Below the pieces are notes generated by a model. That model did no database searches. It saw nothing but the letters and a program-made list of their open reading frames with translations, and was not told where the DNA came from. The translations under genes were made by a program, and so were the position numbers. A DNA stretch of 64,000 nucleotides from Paracoccus sp. JM45. GTDB taxonomy: Bacteria > Pseudomonadota > Alphaproteobacteria > Rhodobacterales > Rhodobacteraceae. Shown piece after piece: positions 1 to 8,638 of this stretch. The stretch is taken from contig NZ_QQVY01000001.1 in the NCBI RefSeq assembly GCF_003590715.1, forward strand, positions 62,001-126,000, given 5' to 3'. The first letter of the stretch is position 1. Each line of letters begins with the position of its first letter.

Positions 1-151
1 CACGCAGAACCAGCGCACCGATGGCACGCAGGCTGGCAAAGCTGCGATGCTGGCGCACTTCTTTCAAGACGCCTGTATTTTGCAGGCGATTGTGCTGCGG
101 CAGCGATGGACGACCGGACAGTGGTTTGGAAATCTGGGACATGTGGGACAT
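1..151 (-). CDS. kpsM: Capsule polysaccharide export ABC transporter permease, KpsM-like (5' part only)
   Basis: The first 50 codons of a gene that runs off the left edge. The visible peptide begins MSHMSQISKPLSGRP and ends with RSFASLRAIGALVLR, which resembles the segment just before the first membrane helix of KpsM-type permeases (usually followed by an E-x-x-x-x-YG-x-SPGG motif, here outside the window). KpsM forms the inner-membrane channel of the group 2 capsule exporter with the ATPase KpsT. The start was taken at the upstream ATG; a second in-frame ATG lies three codons later. It is divergent from kpsE-kpsT, which supports the assignment. The identification rests on a short stretch plus context. 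Confidence 0.7.
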   Translation of the reverse strand, partial: MSHMSQISKPLSGRPSLPQHNRLQNTGVLKEVRQHRSFASLRAIGALVLR

Positions 152-183
152 GGATCCGCGCCATAGCGCTTTTTGCTGATCAC

Positions 184-216
184 GATCCTCAAGAGGATCA
201 GTGCTGGAACTGTTCC
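184..216. promoter_or_regulatory. Palindromes between kpsM and kpsE (candidate operator)
   Basis: The 120-base divergent intergenic region holds a 7-bp inverted repeat, GATCCTC-AA-GAGGATC (184-199), followed by an 11-bp palindrome GGAAC-T-GTTCC (206-216). Both are seen directly. A location between two divergent export genes fits an operator or overlapping promoters, but no regulator is visible in the window and no convincing -35/-10 pair was assigned. Confidence 0.3.
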
Positions 217-271
217 TTTCGCTTATGTATGAGAGCAGCGAAGACTTCAACAAGACAGGCGGGGTAAGCGC

Positions 272-1666
272 ATGTCCGCCCAAGACGATAAACCGGAAAT
301 GACCATCCCACGGGACAACCAGACATCCGGTCCGGACGAAAAGCCGGCGCAAGGCCAATCCAAATCCCCATCGCCAGCCGTGAACGGTCCCAACCGGAAA
401 CCCGGTCCCAAACCGGGGCAAGGGCGTATGGGCCAGGGCAAGCCTGGCGGTATGATGCGCGCTGGCGGACCTGCCAAGCACGGAAGGCCCGGTAAACTGG
501 GTGGTCCGATGAAGCAGCGCATGCAGACCGCGATGCAAAAGCCGGTTCTTCCGACAGCCAGCCCCGCAAAGCTGGAAAAGCGTCATTTCGGCATGGTCAT
601 CAGCTTTGTGCTGTTCGTGATCCTGCCGTCTTTTCTAAGCGGGTTCTATCTTTATACCCGTGCGGCGGATCAATATGCCTCCTTCGTCGGGTTTTCCGTG
701 CGCAGCGAAACGACGTCCAGCACGACAGATGTGCTGGGTGGATTGGGATCACTGGTGGGGGCAACCTCAAGTTCGACCAGTGATACCGACATCCTCTATA
801 AATTCATCCAGAGCCGCGATCTGGTCGAACGGGTGAATGAAAATCTGGACCTGCGCGAAATCTGGTCCAAGGCCCCCGACGATCCCATCTTCAGCTATCA
901 CGGTGGTGACGCGTTAGAGGATCTGGTTAAGGAATGGGAAAGCAAGGTCCGTATCTATTATGATAACGGCATGATCGACCTGCGTATTCTGGCCTTCGAT
1001 CCCCTTGATGCCCAGAATATTGCCAAGGCCATTCTTGACGAAGGCGGCACGCTGATCAACGAATTGAACGATATCGCCCGCGAAGACGCGCTGCGCTATG
1101 CACGAAGCGAGCTGGAACGGTCGCAAACCCTGCTGCGCGAGGCGCGCCAGAACGTCAGCGAATTCCGCAACCGCTATCAACTGGTTGATCCGACTGCCGA
1201 TGTACAAAGCCAGATCGGCGTGGTGACATCGTTGCAACAGCAGCTGGCCGAACAGCTGGTGTCTTTGGGTATGCTTCAGGCCAATGCCCAGTCCAATGAT
1301 CCGCGCATCAGCCAGACCGATCTGCGTATCCAGATCATCCGCGAACAGATCGACGCCGAACGTGAAAAATTCGGCTCGGACAGCGAGGATGTCGCCTTGT
1401 CCGAACTGGTCGGCCAATACGAGGTACTGGCCGTTGATCGCCAGTTTGCTGAAACCAGCTATACCGCCGCACTGGCCTCCTATGAAAGCGCCCGCGCCGA
1501 AGCTGTGCGACAGTCCCGCTATCTGGCAGCCTATATCCGACCGACCTTGGCACAAGAGGCTGAATTCCCGCAGCGCACCAAGCTGCTGCTGACGATTATC
1601 GGCTTTTTGTCGGTCCTCTGGGTCATCGGCAGCCTTGTCTTCTATAGCTTGCGCGACCGCCGATGA
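272..1666 (+). CDS. kpsE: Capsule polysaccharide export inner-membrane protein, KpsE/Wzz-type
   Basis: Periplasmic adaptor of an ABC-dependent capsule exporter (polysaccharide co-polymerase 2 family), linking the KpsMT pump to the outer-membrane exporter. Two membrane helices are visible, at about residues 107-127 and 438-459, enclosing a large periplasmic domain with a predicted helical coiled-coil stretch (about 270-360, rich in Q, E and R). The first 105 residues are an unusual cytoplasmic tail rich in Gly, Pro, Lys, Arg, Gln and Met, almost certainly disordered. At 464 residues it is longer than typical KpsE (about 380), the excess being this tail. It overlaps kpsT by 4 bases (ATGA), so the two are translationally coupled. 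Confidence 0.85.
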   Translation: MSAQDDKPEMTIPRDNQTSGPDEKPAQGQSKSPSPAVNGPNRKPGPKPGQGRMGQGKPGGMMRAGGPAKHGRPGKLGGPMKQRMQTAMQKPVLPTASPAKLEKRHFGMVISFVLFVILPSFLSGFYLYTRAADQYASFVGFSVRSETTSSTTDVLGGLGSLVGATSSSTSDTDILYKFIQSRDLVERVNENLDLREIWSKAPDDPIFSYHGGDALEDLVKEWESKVRIYYDNGMIDLRILAFDPLDAQNIAKAILDEGGTLINELNDIAREDALRYARSELERSQTLLREARQNVSEFRNRYQLVDPTADVQSQIGVVTSLQQQLAEQLVSLGMLQANAQSNDPRISQTDLRIQIIREQIDAEREKFGSDSEDVALSELVGQYEVLAVDRQFAETSYTAALASYESARAEAVRQSRYLAAYIRPTLAQEAEFPQRTKLLLTIIGFLSVLWVIGSLVFYSLRDRR

Positions 1667-2337
1667 TTCATCTGCAGAATATCTGCAAGGCCTATAACCT
1701 GAACGGCCGCCGTAAGATCGTCGCGGATGATATTACGGCGACCTTTCCTTCGGGGAAATCGGTTGCGCTGCTGGGCCGGAACGGTGCGGGAAAATCATCG
1801 CTGTTGCGGATGATTTCGGGGGCGATGCTGCCCACATCGGGCAAGATCCTGTCCACCGGCACGATCAGCTGGCCGGTCGGTTTTTCGGGGTCGTTCAACG
1901 GCGAACTGACGGGCGAACAGAACTGCCGCTTTGTGGCCCGCGTCTATGGTGTCAACACCCGTGAGTTACTGGCCTTTGTAGAAGACTTTGCCGAACTGGA
2001 TGAACACTTCCATCTGCCGTTCAGAACCTATTCCTCGGGGATGAAATCCAGACTGGCCTTCGGGTTGTCAATGGCCGTCCCCTTCGACACCTATCTGGTG
2101 GACGAGGTATCAGCCGTGGGTGACGCCGCCTTCAAGGCGAAATCGAACCTTGTCTTCAACGAACGCATGTCACGGTCAGGGGCAGTGGTTGTGTCCCACT
2201 CGATGGGGATGCTGCGCGCGACCTGCCATGCAGGCGCGGTGCTTGATAATGGCAAGCTGACCTATATGGATGATCTGGAAGAAGCAATTGCGCTGCATAT
2301 GGAAAATATGCAGCGCATTCAGGACCAGCAGTCCTAG
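1663..2337 (+). CDS. kpsT: Capsule polysaccharide export ATP-binding protein KpsT
   Basis: ATPase of the capsule ABC exporter, 224 residues, a normal length for KpsT. Walker A is GRNGAGKS at 38-45, the ABC signature region is YSSGMKSR at about 123-130 (an SSG form typical of polysaccharide exporters), Walker B is TYLVDE at 143-148, and the switch histidine is in VVSHS near 179. It follows kpsE with an ATGA overlap. No biosynthetic or processing gene of the capsule locus follows: the next gene is on the other strand, three bases away, so this is the right-hand end of the capsule locus. Confidence 0.93.
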   Translation: MIHLQNICKAYNLNGRRKIVADDITATFPSGKSVALLGRNGAGKSSLLRMISGAMLPTSGKILSTGTISWPVGFSGSFNGELTGEQNCRFVARVYGVNTRELLAFVEDFAELDEHFHLPFRTYSSGMKSRLAFGLSMAVPFDTYLVDEVSAVGDAAFKAKSNLVFNERMSRSGAVVVSHSMGMLRATCHAGAVLDNGKLTYMDDLEEAIALHMENMQRIQDQQS

Positions 2338-2340
2338 GCC

Positions 2341-2733
2341 CTATTGGACCTTGACCCACGCCTGGCTTTTGCAAAGCAACCCGCCTGCGACGCATCCTGA
2401 CAGGCTTAGCTGGTTCCCCGCCACCGTGGCCTTGCCCGCATAGATTTTGTTGTTCGAAGGACGCCACACCTGCCCCTGATATTTGCCACCCCCTTGGGGT
2501 GCCATATCGATAACGATCTGGCGTCCGATATTGGGGGATTGATATTCCTGCGTGCCTTTGAACGCACGGGTAATGGTGCCGCAATAGGCTAGCCCGCAGG
2601 GGGCGATGGCAACATGGGCAAAGGTCCCCTCATCGGGCTGGGTTTGCCACAGACCCTCGATCGGGTCTGCTGTGGCGGCTGTGGCGGCTGTGGCGCCAAG
2701 CGCCAGAACGGCTGCCAGAATAATATGACGCAT
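2341..2733 (-). CDS. Exported DUF2147 family protein
   Basis: A 130-residue protein with an N-terminal signal peptide (MRHIILAAVLALGATAATA, cleavage probably after an Ala near residue 20) and a body typical of DUF2147: the start GLWQT, a central ...CG.YCG motif, and a C-terminal C-x6-C pair (SGCVAGGLLC). The domain is a small beta-barrel of unknown function found in the periplasm of many proteobacteria. It stands alone, convergent with kpsT and divergent from hisA, and its stop lies three bases from the kpsT stop. Family assignment is by recognisable motifs; the role is unknown. Confidence 0.8.
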   Translation of the reverse strand: MRHIILAAVLALGATAATAATADPIEGLWQTQPDEGTFAHVAIAPCGLAYCGTITRAFKGTQEYQSPNIGRQIVIDMAPQGGGKYQGQVWRPSNNKIYAGKATVAGNQLSLSGCVAGGLLCKSQAWVKVQ

Positions 2734-2787
2734 GATCTCTCCTCCTCAGGATGGGTCATGATGATCGGCGGATCATGCACCATGCAA

Positions 2788-2820
2788 GCATGACGTCAGG
2801 TCGGGGCCTTTACGTCATGC
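2788..2820. repeat. 9-bp inverted repeat in the hisA leader
   Basis: GCATGACGT (2788-2796) and ACGTCATGC (2812-2820) form a perfect 9-bp inverted repeat with a 15-base spacer, 50 bases ahead of the hisA start. The first arm contains the palindrome TGACGTCA. A separate small palindrome ATGATC-GGCG-GATCAT lies at 2761-2776. They could be an operator or a leader hairpin for hisA-hisF-hisE, or relate to the divergent DUF2147 gene. Function is not known. Confidence 0.35.
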
Positions 2821-2870
2821 ACCGGCCCGTGGCAAAGAACAGCCAACCCAATCCGCGCGAGGCATGCGAC

Positions 2871-3587
2871 ATGATCCTTTATCCCGCCATCGACCTGAAA
2901 GACGGAAATTGCGTGCGCCTGCTGCGCGGCGATATGGAGGCCGCCACGGTGTTCGGCAGCGACCCTGCCGCACAGGCCCGCGCGTTTCAGGATGCCGGTG
3001 CCGAATGGCTGCATCTGGTCGATCTGAATGGCGCGTTCGAAGGTAAGCCCGTCAATGCCGCCGCGGTCGAGGCGATCATTGCCGCCACCGACATTCCCAC
3101 CCAGCTGGGCGGCGGCATCCGCGATATGGCCACCATCGAAAGCTGGCTGGAGCGCGGGCTGACGCGGGTAATTCTTGGGACAGTCGCGGTCGAAAACCCC
3201 GATCTGGTGCGCGAAGCGGCAATGGCCTTTCCGGGTCGTATCGCCGTCGGCATCGACGCACGCGCCGGCCGTGTGGCCACCCGTGGCTGGGCGACGGAAA
3301 CCGATGTGATGGCCACCGATCTGGCCCGCCAGTTCCAGGACGCAGGCGTTGCCGCGATCATCTATACCGACATCGACCGCGACGGTGCGATGGGCGGCCC
3401 CAACGTGCAAGCGACCGAGGCTTTGGCTCGCGCCGTGAACATCCCCGTCATCGCATCTGGTGGGGTGTCGTCGATGGCCGATCTACAGGCGCTGGCAGAC
3501 ACGCATATCATTGCGGGCGCGATTTCGGGACGTGCGCTTTATGATGGTGCGCTGGATCTGACGCAGGCGCTGGCGGCGTTGAAGTAA
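2871..3587 (+). CDS. hisA: Phosphoribosylformimino-AICAR isomerase HisA
   Basis: Cytoplasmic (beta-alpha)8-barrel enzyme of histidine synthesis that isomerises ProFAR to PRFAR. The chosen start gives [21 protein letters not shown], the canonical N-terminus, with catalytic Asp in PAIDLKDG; the second half carries the matching [14 protein letters not shown] motif. At 238 residues it has the normal length; an in-frame ATG 120 bases upstream would add an unconserved extension and was rejected. It is the first of hisA-hisF-hisE. The usual upstream partners hisB and hisH are absent, and the capsule locus lies there instead. Confidence 0.97.
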   Translation: MILYPAIDLKDGNCVRLLRGDMEAATVFGSDPAAQARAFQDAGAEWLHLVDLNGAFEGKPVNAAAVEAIIAATDIPTQLGGGIRDMATIESWLERGLTRVILGTVAVENPDLVREAAMAFPGRIAVGIDARAGRVATRGWATETDVMATDLARQFQDAGVAAIIYTDIDRDGAMGGPNVQATEALARAVNIPVIASGGVSSMADLQALADTHIIAGAISGRALYDGALDLTQALAALK

Positions 3588-3669
3588 CCCCCTCTGGCTG
3601 TGGCGGCGATTTGGCTTTAGAAGGCTGGGAAAATGCCGCCGCGTCATGCGGCTTTGGAAAGGTCACGCG

Positions 3670-4431
3670 ATGCTGAAGACGCGCATCATTCCCTGTCTTG
3701 ATGTGGCCGATGGCCGCGTCGTCAAGGGCGTCAACTTTGTCGATCTGATCGACGCCGGCGATCCGGTCGAGGCGGCACGCGCCTATGATGCCGCCGGTGC
3801 GGATGAAATCTGCTTTCTGGACATCCATGCCACCCATGAAAACCGTGGCACCATGTTCGATATGGTCACGCGAACGGCCGAACAATGCTTTGTGCCACTG
3901 ACCGTCGGTGGCGGGGTTCGCACCCATAACGATGTGCGCGCGCTGCTGTTGGCGGGGGCCGATAAGGTCAGTTTCAATTCCGCCGCTGTGGCCGACCCTG
4001 ACGTCGTTGCTGCCGCCGCCGACCGTTTCGGCAGCCAGTGCATTGTCGTGGCCATTGATGCGAAGACCGTTGCCGATGGCCGCTGGGAAATTTTCACCCA
4101 CGGCGGCCGCAAACCGACCGGCATCGATGCGGTGGAATTCGCCCGTCTGGTCGAATCCAAAGGCGCGGGTGAAATCCTGCTGACCAGCATGGACCGTGAC
4201 GGTACGCGGTCGGGGTTTAACCTGCCCCTGACCCGCGCGATTGCCGATGCGGTCAATGTGCCGGTCATCGCCTCGGGCGGGGTTGGCACGCTGGACCATC
4301 TGGTCGAAGGAGTCACCGAAGGCCACGCCAGCGCGGTTCTTGCGGCCTCGATCTTCCATTTCGGCACCTATACCATCGCCGAGGCCAAGGCCCATATGGC
4401 CGCCGCCGGTATTCCCATGAGGCTGACATGA
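3670..4431 (+). CDS. hisF: Imidazole glycerol phosphate synthase cyclase subunit HisF
   Basis: Cyclase half of imidazole glycerol phosphate synthase; with the amidotransferase HisH it converts PRFAR and ammonia to IGP and AICAR. The start at [20 protein letters not shown] is canonical (catalytic Asp in CLDV, the second acid in VVAIDAK). Half-barrel repeats TVGGGVRT and IASGGVGT carry the two phosphate-binding sites. Length is 253 residues, as expected. An 82-base gap separates it from hisA and a 4-base ATGA overlap joins it to hisE. HisH must be encoded elsewhere. Confidence 0.97.
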   Translation: MLKTRIIPCLDVADGRVVKGVNFVDLIDAGDPVEAARAYDAAGADEICFLDIHATHENRGTMFDMVTRTAEQCFVPLTVGGGVRTHNDVRALLLAGADKVSFNSAAVADPDVVAAAADRFGSQCIVVAIDAKTVADGRWEIFTHGGRKPTGIDAVEFARLVESKGAGEILLTSMDRDGTRSGFNLPLTRAIADAVNVPVIASGGVGTLDHLVEGVTEGHASAVLAASIFHFGTYTIAEAKAHMAAAGIPMRLT

Positions 4432-4745
4432 CCGCCATCCAGCGCCTTGCCGCCACCATCGAATCGCGTAAATCGGCTGATCCCGAGAGCAGCTGGACCG
4501 CCAAACTGCTGGCCAAAGGACCCGAAAAATGCGCCGAGAAATTCGGCGAAGAATCGGTCGAGGCGATTATCGAGGCTGTAAAAGGCGACCGCGAACGCCT
4601 TACCTCGGAAGCGGCAGACGTGATTTTTCACCTGTTTGTGATGTTGGCCGCCCGCGATGTCTCGTTGGCCGATGTCGAGGCAGAGCTGGCGCGCCGCGAA
4701 GGTGTGTCCGGCCTGACCGAAAAGGCAGCGCGAACGCAGAAATGA
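4428..4745 (+). CDS. hisE: Phosphoribosyl-ATP pyrophosphatase HisE
   Basis: Second enzyme of histidine synthesis, hydrolysing PR-ATP to PR-AMP. It is a stand-alone HisE of 105 residues of the all-alpha MazG-like fold, with the recognisable run [20 protein letters not shown] and the metal-binding acidic patch [10 protein letters not shown] ... [11 protein letters not shown]. HisI (cyclohydrolase) is not fused and not in the window. It overlaps hisF by ATGA and ends the cluster; an imperfect hairpin (4774-4790) follows without a clear T-run. Confidence 0.96.
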   Translation: MTAIQRLAATIESRKSADPESSWTAKLLAKGPEKCAEKFGEESVEAIIEAVKGDRERLTSEAADVIFHLFVMLAARDVSLADVEAELARREGVSGLTEKAARTQK

Positions 4746-4871
4746 CGCGTTAAACCACGCGCAAATGATCCCCAAGGGGTTGAAACCCTTCCCCTTGACC
4801 AACCACAAGGGCTATAAGCCCAGCAATCGCCGCGCAACACGCGGCCTGACCAAAACACGGCAGAGGACGGC

Positions 4872-5387
4872 ATGAGCAACGATTCCAACAACGACAAGCA
4901 CCACGAAGGCGATGTGGCTTTCATCAAGTCGCTTGCCCAACTGCTGAACGATAGCGAATTGAACGAAATCTCGGTCAAGCGTGACTATGGCGAACATGAC
5001 CGCCTGACGGTCAGCCTGACCAAGCAGGGCAAGCAGGTCGTCTATGCCGCAGCAGCCCAGCAGGCCGCAGCAGCACCCGCCGCCGCCCCCGTTCCGGCCC
5101 TTGCTGCACCGCAAGCAGCACCAGCGGCGGTCAACGAAGATCCGGCCAGCCTGCCGGGTATCGTCACCTCGCCCATGGTTGGCACGGCCTATCTGTCGGC
5201 TGAACCGGGCGCCGCGCCTTTTGTTCAGGTCGGTCAGGTCGTCGCCGAAGGCGATACGCTGATGATTGTCGAAGCGATGAAAACCATGAACCACATTCCG
5301 TCGCCCCGCGCCGGAACGGTCAAGCGCATCCTGATCGACGACGGCAGCCCCGTTGAATTCGGCGCGCCCCTGATGATCGTCGAGTGA
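4872..5387 (+). CDS. accB: Biotin carboxyl carrier protein of acetyl-CoA carboxylase
   Basis: Carries the biotin that moves carboxyl groups from AccC to the carboxyltransferase in the first step of fatty-acid synthesis. The protein has an N-terminal helical region (1-55), a flexible Ala/Pro linker (about 58-90) and a C-terminal biotinyl domain with the biotinylation site EAMKTM (Lys137). Length 171 residues is normal. The accC start follows 11 bases after the stop, the usual accBC operon. Confidence 0.96.
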   Translation: MSNDSNNDKHHEGDVAFIKSLAQLLNDSELNEISVKRDYGEHDRLTVSLTKQGKQVVYAAAAQQAAAAPAAAPVPALAAPQAAPAAVNEDPASLPGIVTSPMVGTAYLSAEPGAAPFVQVGQVVAEGDTLMIVEAMKTMNHIPSPRAGTVKRILIDDGSPVEFGAPLMIVE

Positions 5388-5398
5388 GGCAAACACCC

Positions 5399-6745
5399 AT
5401 GTTCGACAAGATTCTCATCGCCAACCGAGGAGAGATCGCGCTGCGCGTGATCCGTGCCTGCCGAGAAATGGGCATCGCCTCGGTTGCGGTCCATTCCACC
5501 GCCGATACCGACGCAATGCATGTTCGCATGGCCGACGAATCGGTCTGCATCGGCCCGCCGTCCTCGACCAACAGCTATCTGTCGATGCCTGCGCTGATCT
5601 CGGCCTGTGAAATCACCGGCGCGCAGGCGATCCATCCCGGTTACGGTTTCCTGTCGGAAAACGCCGGTTTCGTGCAGATGCTGGAAGATCACGACATCAC
5701 TTTTATCGGCCCCCGCGCCGAACATATCCGCATTATGGGCGACAAGATCACCGCCAAGGACACGATGAAGGCGCTTGGCGTGCCTTGCGTTCCGGGCAGT
5801 GAAGGTGGCGTGAACGACGTCGACGAGGCCAAGCGCGTCGCCGCAGAAATCGGATATCCGGTCATCATCAAGGCAACAGCCGGTGGTGGCGGTCGTGGTA
5901 TGAAGGTCGCCGAAAACGAAACCGGTCTGGAAGTCGCCTTCCGCACCGCGCGTTCCGAGGCAAAGGCCGCTTTTGGCAACCCCGACGTCTATATCGAAAA
6001 ATACCTGCAACGCCCCCGCCACATCGAGATTCAGGTTTTCGGTGACGGCAAAGGCCGTGCGGTGCACTTGGGTGAACGCGACTGTTCGCTGCAACGCCGC
6101 CACCAGAAGGTGCTGGAAGAAGCCCCCGGCCCCTCGATCACCGCCGAACAGCGCGAACGTATCGGTGCGGTTTGCGCCAATGCCGTTGCCAAGATCGGCT
6201 ATGCCGGTGCCGGCACGATTGAATTCCTGTTCGAGGACGGGGAGTTCTATTTCATCGAGATGAACACCCGCCTTCAGGTCGAACATCCGGTGACTGAAGC
6301 GATTTTCGGTGTCGATCTGGTGCGCCAGCAAATCCGTGTCGCTGCCGGTCTGCCGATGGAATTCCAGCAGGAAGATCTGGCCATCAACGGCCATTCGATC
6401 GAAGTGCGGATCAATGCTGAAAAAGTGCCAAGCTTTTCACCCTGCCCCGGCAAAATCACCCAGTATCACGCCCCCGGCGGTCTGGGTGTGCGGATGGATT
6501 CAGCACTCTATCAGGGGTATTCGATTCCGCCCTATTACGACAGTCTGATTGGCAAGCTGATCGTCCACGGTCGCGACCGGAACGAGGCATTGGCCCGTCT
6601 GTCCCGCGCCTTGGGTGAACTGATTGTCGACGGTGTCGATACGACCGTCCCGCTGTTCAGCGCATTGTTGGAAGAACCCGATATCCTGTCGGGCGATTAT
6701 TCCATCCACTGGCTGGAACGCTGGCTGGCCAAACATTACGCCTGA
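5399..6745 (+). CDS. accC: Acetyl-CoA carboxylase biotin carboxylase subunit
   Basis: ATP-grasp enzyme that carboxylates biotin on AccB using bicarbonate and ATP. The start [16 protein letters not shown] is canonical; a GTG five codons earlier overlaps the accB stop and is less likely. The glycine-rich ATP loop is [12 protein letters not shown], and the active-site segments [16 protein letters not shown] and EVRINAE are intact. At 448 residues it has the standard length, with no frameshift. It forms a unit with accB and is followed after 4 bases by aat. Confidence 0.97.
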   Translation: MFDKILIANRGEIALRVIRACREMGIASVAVHSTADTDAMHVRMADESVCIGPPSSTNSYLSMPALISACEITGAQAIHPGYGFLSENAGFVQMLEDHDITFIGPRAEHIRIMGDKITAKDTMKALGVPCVPGSEGGVNDVDEAKRVAAEIGYPVIIKATAGGGGRGMKVAENETGLEVAFRTARSEAKAAFGNPDVYIEKYLQRPRHIEIQVFGDGKGRAVHLGERDCSLQRRHQKVLEEAPGPSITAEQRERIGAVCANAVAKIGYAGAGTIEFLFEDGEFYFIEMNTRLQVEHPVTEAIFGVDLVRQQIRVAAGLPMEFQQEDLAINGHSIEVRINAEKVPSFSPCPGKITQYHAPGGLGVRMDSALYQGYSIPPYYDSLIGKLIVHGRDRNEALARLSRALGELIVDGVDTTVPLFSALLEEPDILSGDYSIHWLERWLAKHYA

Positions 6746-6749
6746 GGCA

Positions 6750-7382
6750 ATGGTGCTGACGCCCTCGCAATTGCTGACCGGCTATGCGCGGGGCGTCTTT
6801 CCGATGGCCGAAAGCGCCGATGACGACCGGCTGTATTGGTTCGATCCTCCTTTGCGGGGGATCTTGCCCATTGGCGGCGTCCATGCGTCGCGTTCGCTTT
6901 TACGCGATCTGCACAAAGGCGGTTGGAGCGCGCATCTGGACAGCGATTTTCATCAGATGGTCGCGATATGCGCCGACCGTGACACCACATGGATCAATGC
7001 GCCGCTTGCGGATCTATATGACAAACTGCACCGTGCTGGACATGCCCATGCGATCGAAATACGCCATAGCGGAATTTTCGCTGGTGCAATTTTCGGCGTG
7101 ACATTAGGCGCGGCATTTTTCGGTGAATCCATGGTGTCTGGCCGGACCAACGGGTCCAAGATGGCCCTGCTTTGGGCCTCGAACCACCTCAAGCGATGCG
7201 GTTTCACCTTGTTTGATACGCAGTTTCTGACGCCACATCTGAAGCGAATGGGCGGCAGTGAGATTGATCGCGAGACTTATCATGAAAACCTGTCGTCAGC
7301 CCTGAAACGGGCAGCAGATTTCAATGCTGCACCGCTGGTCAGCGCGGATCAGCTTTGGCAGGACATAACCCAAACGTCGTAA
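6750..7382 (+). CDS. aat: Leucyl/phenylalanyl-tRNA-protein transferase
   Basis: Adds Leu or Phe from aminoacyl-tRNA to proteins with N-terminal Arg or Lys, making N-degrons for ClpS and ClpAP. The protein of 210 residues opens with LTPSQLLTGYARGVFPMAE and contains the family's WFDPPLRGILP and the GNAT-fold core VTLGAAFFGESMVSG. The start chosen lies 4 bases beyond accC; the frame upstream only overlaps accC. The end overlaps the convergent DUF2155 gene by 34 bases. ClpS, the adaptor reading its products, is encoded at 62.8-63.1 kb. Confidence 0.96.
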   Translation: MVLTPSQLLTGYARGVFPMAESADDDRLYWFDPPLRGILPIGGVHASRSLLRDLHKGGWSAHLDSDFHQMVAICADRDTTWINAPLADLYDKLHRAGHAHAIEIRHSGIFAGAIFGVTLGAAFFGESMVSGRTNGSKMALLWASNHLKRCGFTLFDTQFLTPHLKRMGGSEIDRETYHENLSSALKRAADFNAAPLVSADQLWQDITQTS

Positions 7383-7699
7383 CGCGCATCATCCAGCGCC
7401 GATAGTGCCGGAGAGCTGGCAATCATCCACCCGCTGAAAACCGTAGTATTCTGGCGCAGGTCGGTGACAGACAGTTGTGCAAAAGCGTCCGAGCTGGGGT
7501 CGCTTGACGGATAGCGGCATTCCCCAACCCGAACTTCCAGACGGCCATAGTTCACGGCGTCCCCTACCGGAACAACCAGATCGGTCGTTCGACCCGATAC
7601 CTTATCCAAACCACGAAGCATTGCAGCACTGCCTTGGCGAGTATCTTGCGCCATAACAGGCGCTGTCATCAGTGCAAGGCAGAAAATGGCTTTGATCAT
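7349..7699 (-). CDS. Exported DUF2155 family protein
   Basis: 116 residues with an N-terminal signal peptide (MIKAIFCLALMTAPVMA) and the DUF2155 body: LRGLDKVSGRTTDLVVPVG, then a Cys-containing VGECRYP motif, the SGWM segment and a closing DVWVMSCQ. The family is alphaproteobacterial, probably periplasmic, of unknown role; the two conserved Cys may form a disulfide. It is the last gene of NDUFA12-mlaD-DUF2155, overlapping mlaD by 4 bases, and its 3' end overlaps aat on the other strand. Confidence 0.88.
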   Translation of the reverse strand: MIKAIFCLALMTAPVMAQDTRQGSAAMLRGLDKVSGRTTDLVVPVGDAVNYGRLEVRVGECRYPSSDPSSDAFAQLSVTDLRQNTTVFSGWMIASSPALSALDDARYDVWVMSCQS

Positions 7700-8169
7700 G
7701 GTGCTGTTCCTGCCTCATCAGCGGATTGGCTGTCGACGAATTTCATCATCAGTTGCAATAGACTGACAGCCCCTTGAACATCCTCAATCTCGTCGCCTGG
7801 TTCAAGGTTGTCCATACTGCCGCCGGGTTGTAGCTGGATATACGATCCACCCAGCAAGCCATCTGACTGAATCAATGCCGCACTGTCAGCGGGTAATACG
7901 ATATCATTGGGAATTTGGAAAACGGCGTCGGCAAGATAGGTCTGCGGATTCAGGCGGATGTCGCTGACGCGTCCTATCTTCACACCCGCAAGACGGATCT
8001 CGGTCCCGACAGTAACGCCGTCAACATCGGGAAACGAGGCTGTCACCTGATAACCCGCCGCGCCAGACCATTGCCCCTGCGCGGCCCAAGCCAGAAAGCC
8101 TGCGGCGACAGCCAGAACAAGACCGCCTGCAACCAGTTCGGCCCGTCCTTCATGCGCCGGTTGCGGCAT
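7696..8169 (-). CDS. mlaD: Phospholipid-transport MCE protein MlaD
   Basis: Single MCE-domain protein of the Mla system that moves phospholipids between outer and inner membranes. An N-terminal membrane helix (about residues 10-30, AELVAGGLVLAVAAGFLAWA) is followed by the MCE domain (about 40-115) with YQVTASFPDVDGVTVGTEIRLAGVKIG-type sequence and the QSDGLLGGSYI loop. Length 157. The ATG one base after the NDUFA12 stop was preferred over one 24 bases upstream inside that gene. The other Mla genes (mlaE, mlaF, mlaC) are not in the window, so this component is separated from its partners. Confidence 0.9.
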   Translation of the reverse strand: MPQPAHEGRAELVAGGLVLAVAAGFLAWAAQGQWSGAAGYQVTASFPDVDGVTVGTEIRLAGVKIGRVSDIRLNPQTYLADAVFQIPNDIVLPADSAALIQSDGLLGGSYIQLQPGGSMDNLEPGDEIEDVQGAVSLLQLMMKFVDSQSADEAGTAP

Positions 8170-8170
8170 A

Positions 8171-8545
8171 TTATTCAGGCTGCCACGCGTCATAATCGCT
8201 GCGCGACACGGGCGCCACACGGCTGATCGATCCGGCTGGCACATAGGCTTCGGTCGTGCCTGTCATATTCGGCTTATGTGGTTGGGACCAAGTGCGGGTC
8301 GGAACGGCGACCTCGGTCGGGGGTTCGTTCCATGTGTGGTGCAGCCAACCGTGCCAATCGGGGCTGATCCGGCTTGCCTCGGCTTCGCCATTATAGATCA
8401 CCCAACGACGCTTGCTATCTTTCGACTTATAGAAAACGTTGCCATTTCCGTCTTCGCCGACCTTGATACCGTTCCGCCAAGTCCAGAACTGGGTGTTAAG
8501 CGTCTGGCTGTTCCACCAGGTCAGAAAGCGCAATGGATAGGACAT
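8171..8545 (-). CDS. NADH:ubiquinone oxidoreductase NDUFA12-type accessory subunit
   Basis: Homologue of the mitochondrial complex I accessory subunit NDUFA12 (B17.2), found in alphaproteobacteria. The 124-residue protein shows the conserved [19 protein letters not shown], the RRWVIYNG and PDWHGWLHH motifs, and the C-terminal Y-x-P-x-SR tail. It is the first gene of a three-gene minus-strand unit with mlaD and DUF2155, a linkage common in Rhodobacterales. The main nuo operon is not present here. Confidence 0.93.
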   Translation of the reverse strand: MSYPLRFLTWWNSQTLNTQFWTWRNGIKVGEDGNGNVFYKSKDSKRRWVIYNGEAEASRISPDWHGWLHHTWNEPPTEVAVPTRTWSQPHKPNMTGTTEAYVPAGSISRVAPVSRSDYDAWQPE

Positions 8546-8638
8546 CGATAGGACCTCACCGATCAGAATTACTTGACGATATGCCCCATCCGGCCACCAA
8601 GGTCCAGCCTTGGCATGCCGAATGGCATCCTGGCGGGA

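Noticed and set aside
206-216. GGAACTGTTCC as an SOS box
   Set aside because: It lacks the GAAC-N7-GAAC spacing seen before lexA; it is a palindrome of a different kind.
2751-2870. N-terminal extension of hisA from an upstream ATG
   Set aside because: The extension would add 40 unconserved residues across the inverted repeat; [12 protein letters not shown] is the normal HisA start.
4795-4820. Sigma70 promoter before accB (TTGACC ... TATAAG)
   Set aside because: The hexamers are only 12 bases apart, too close for a normal promoter.
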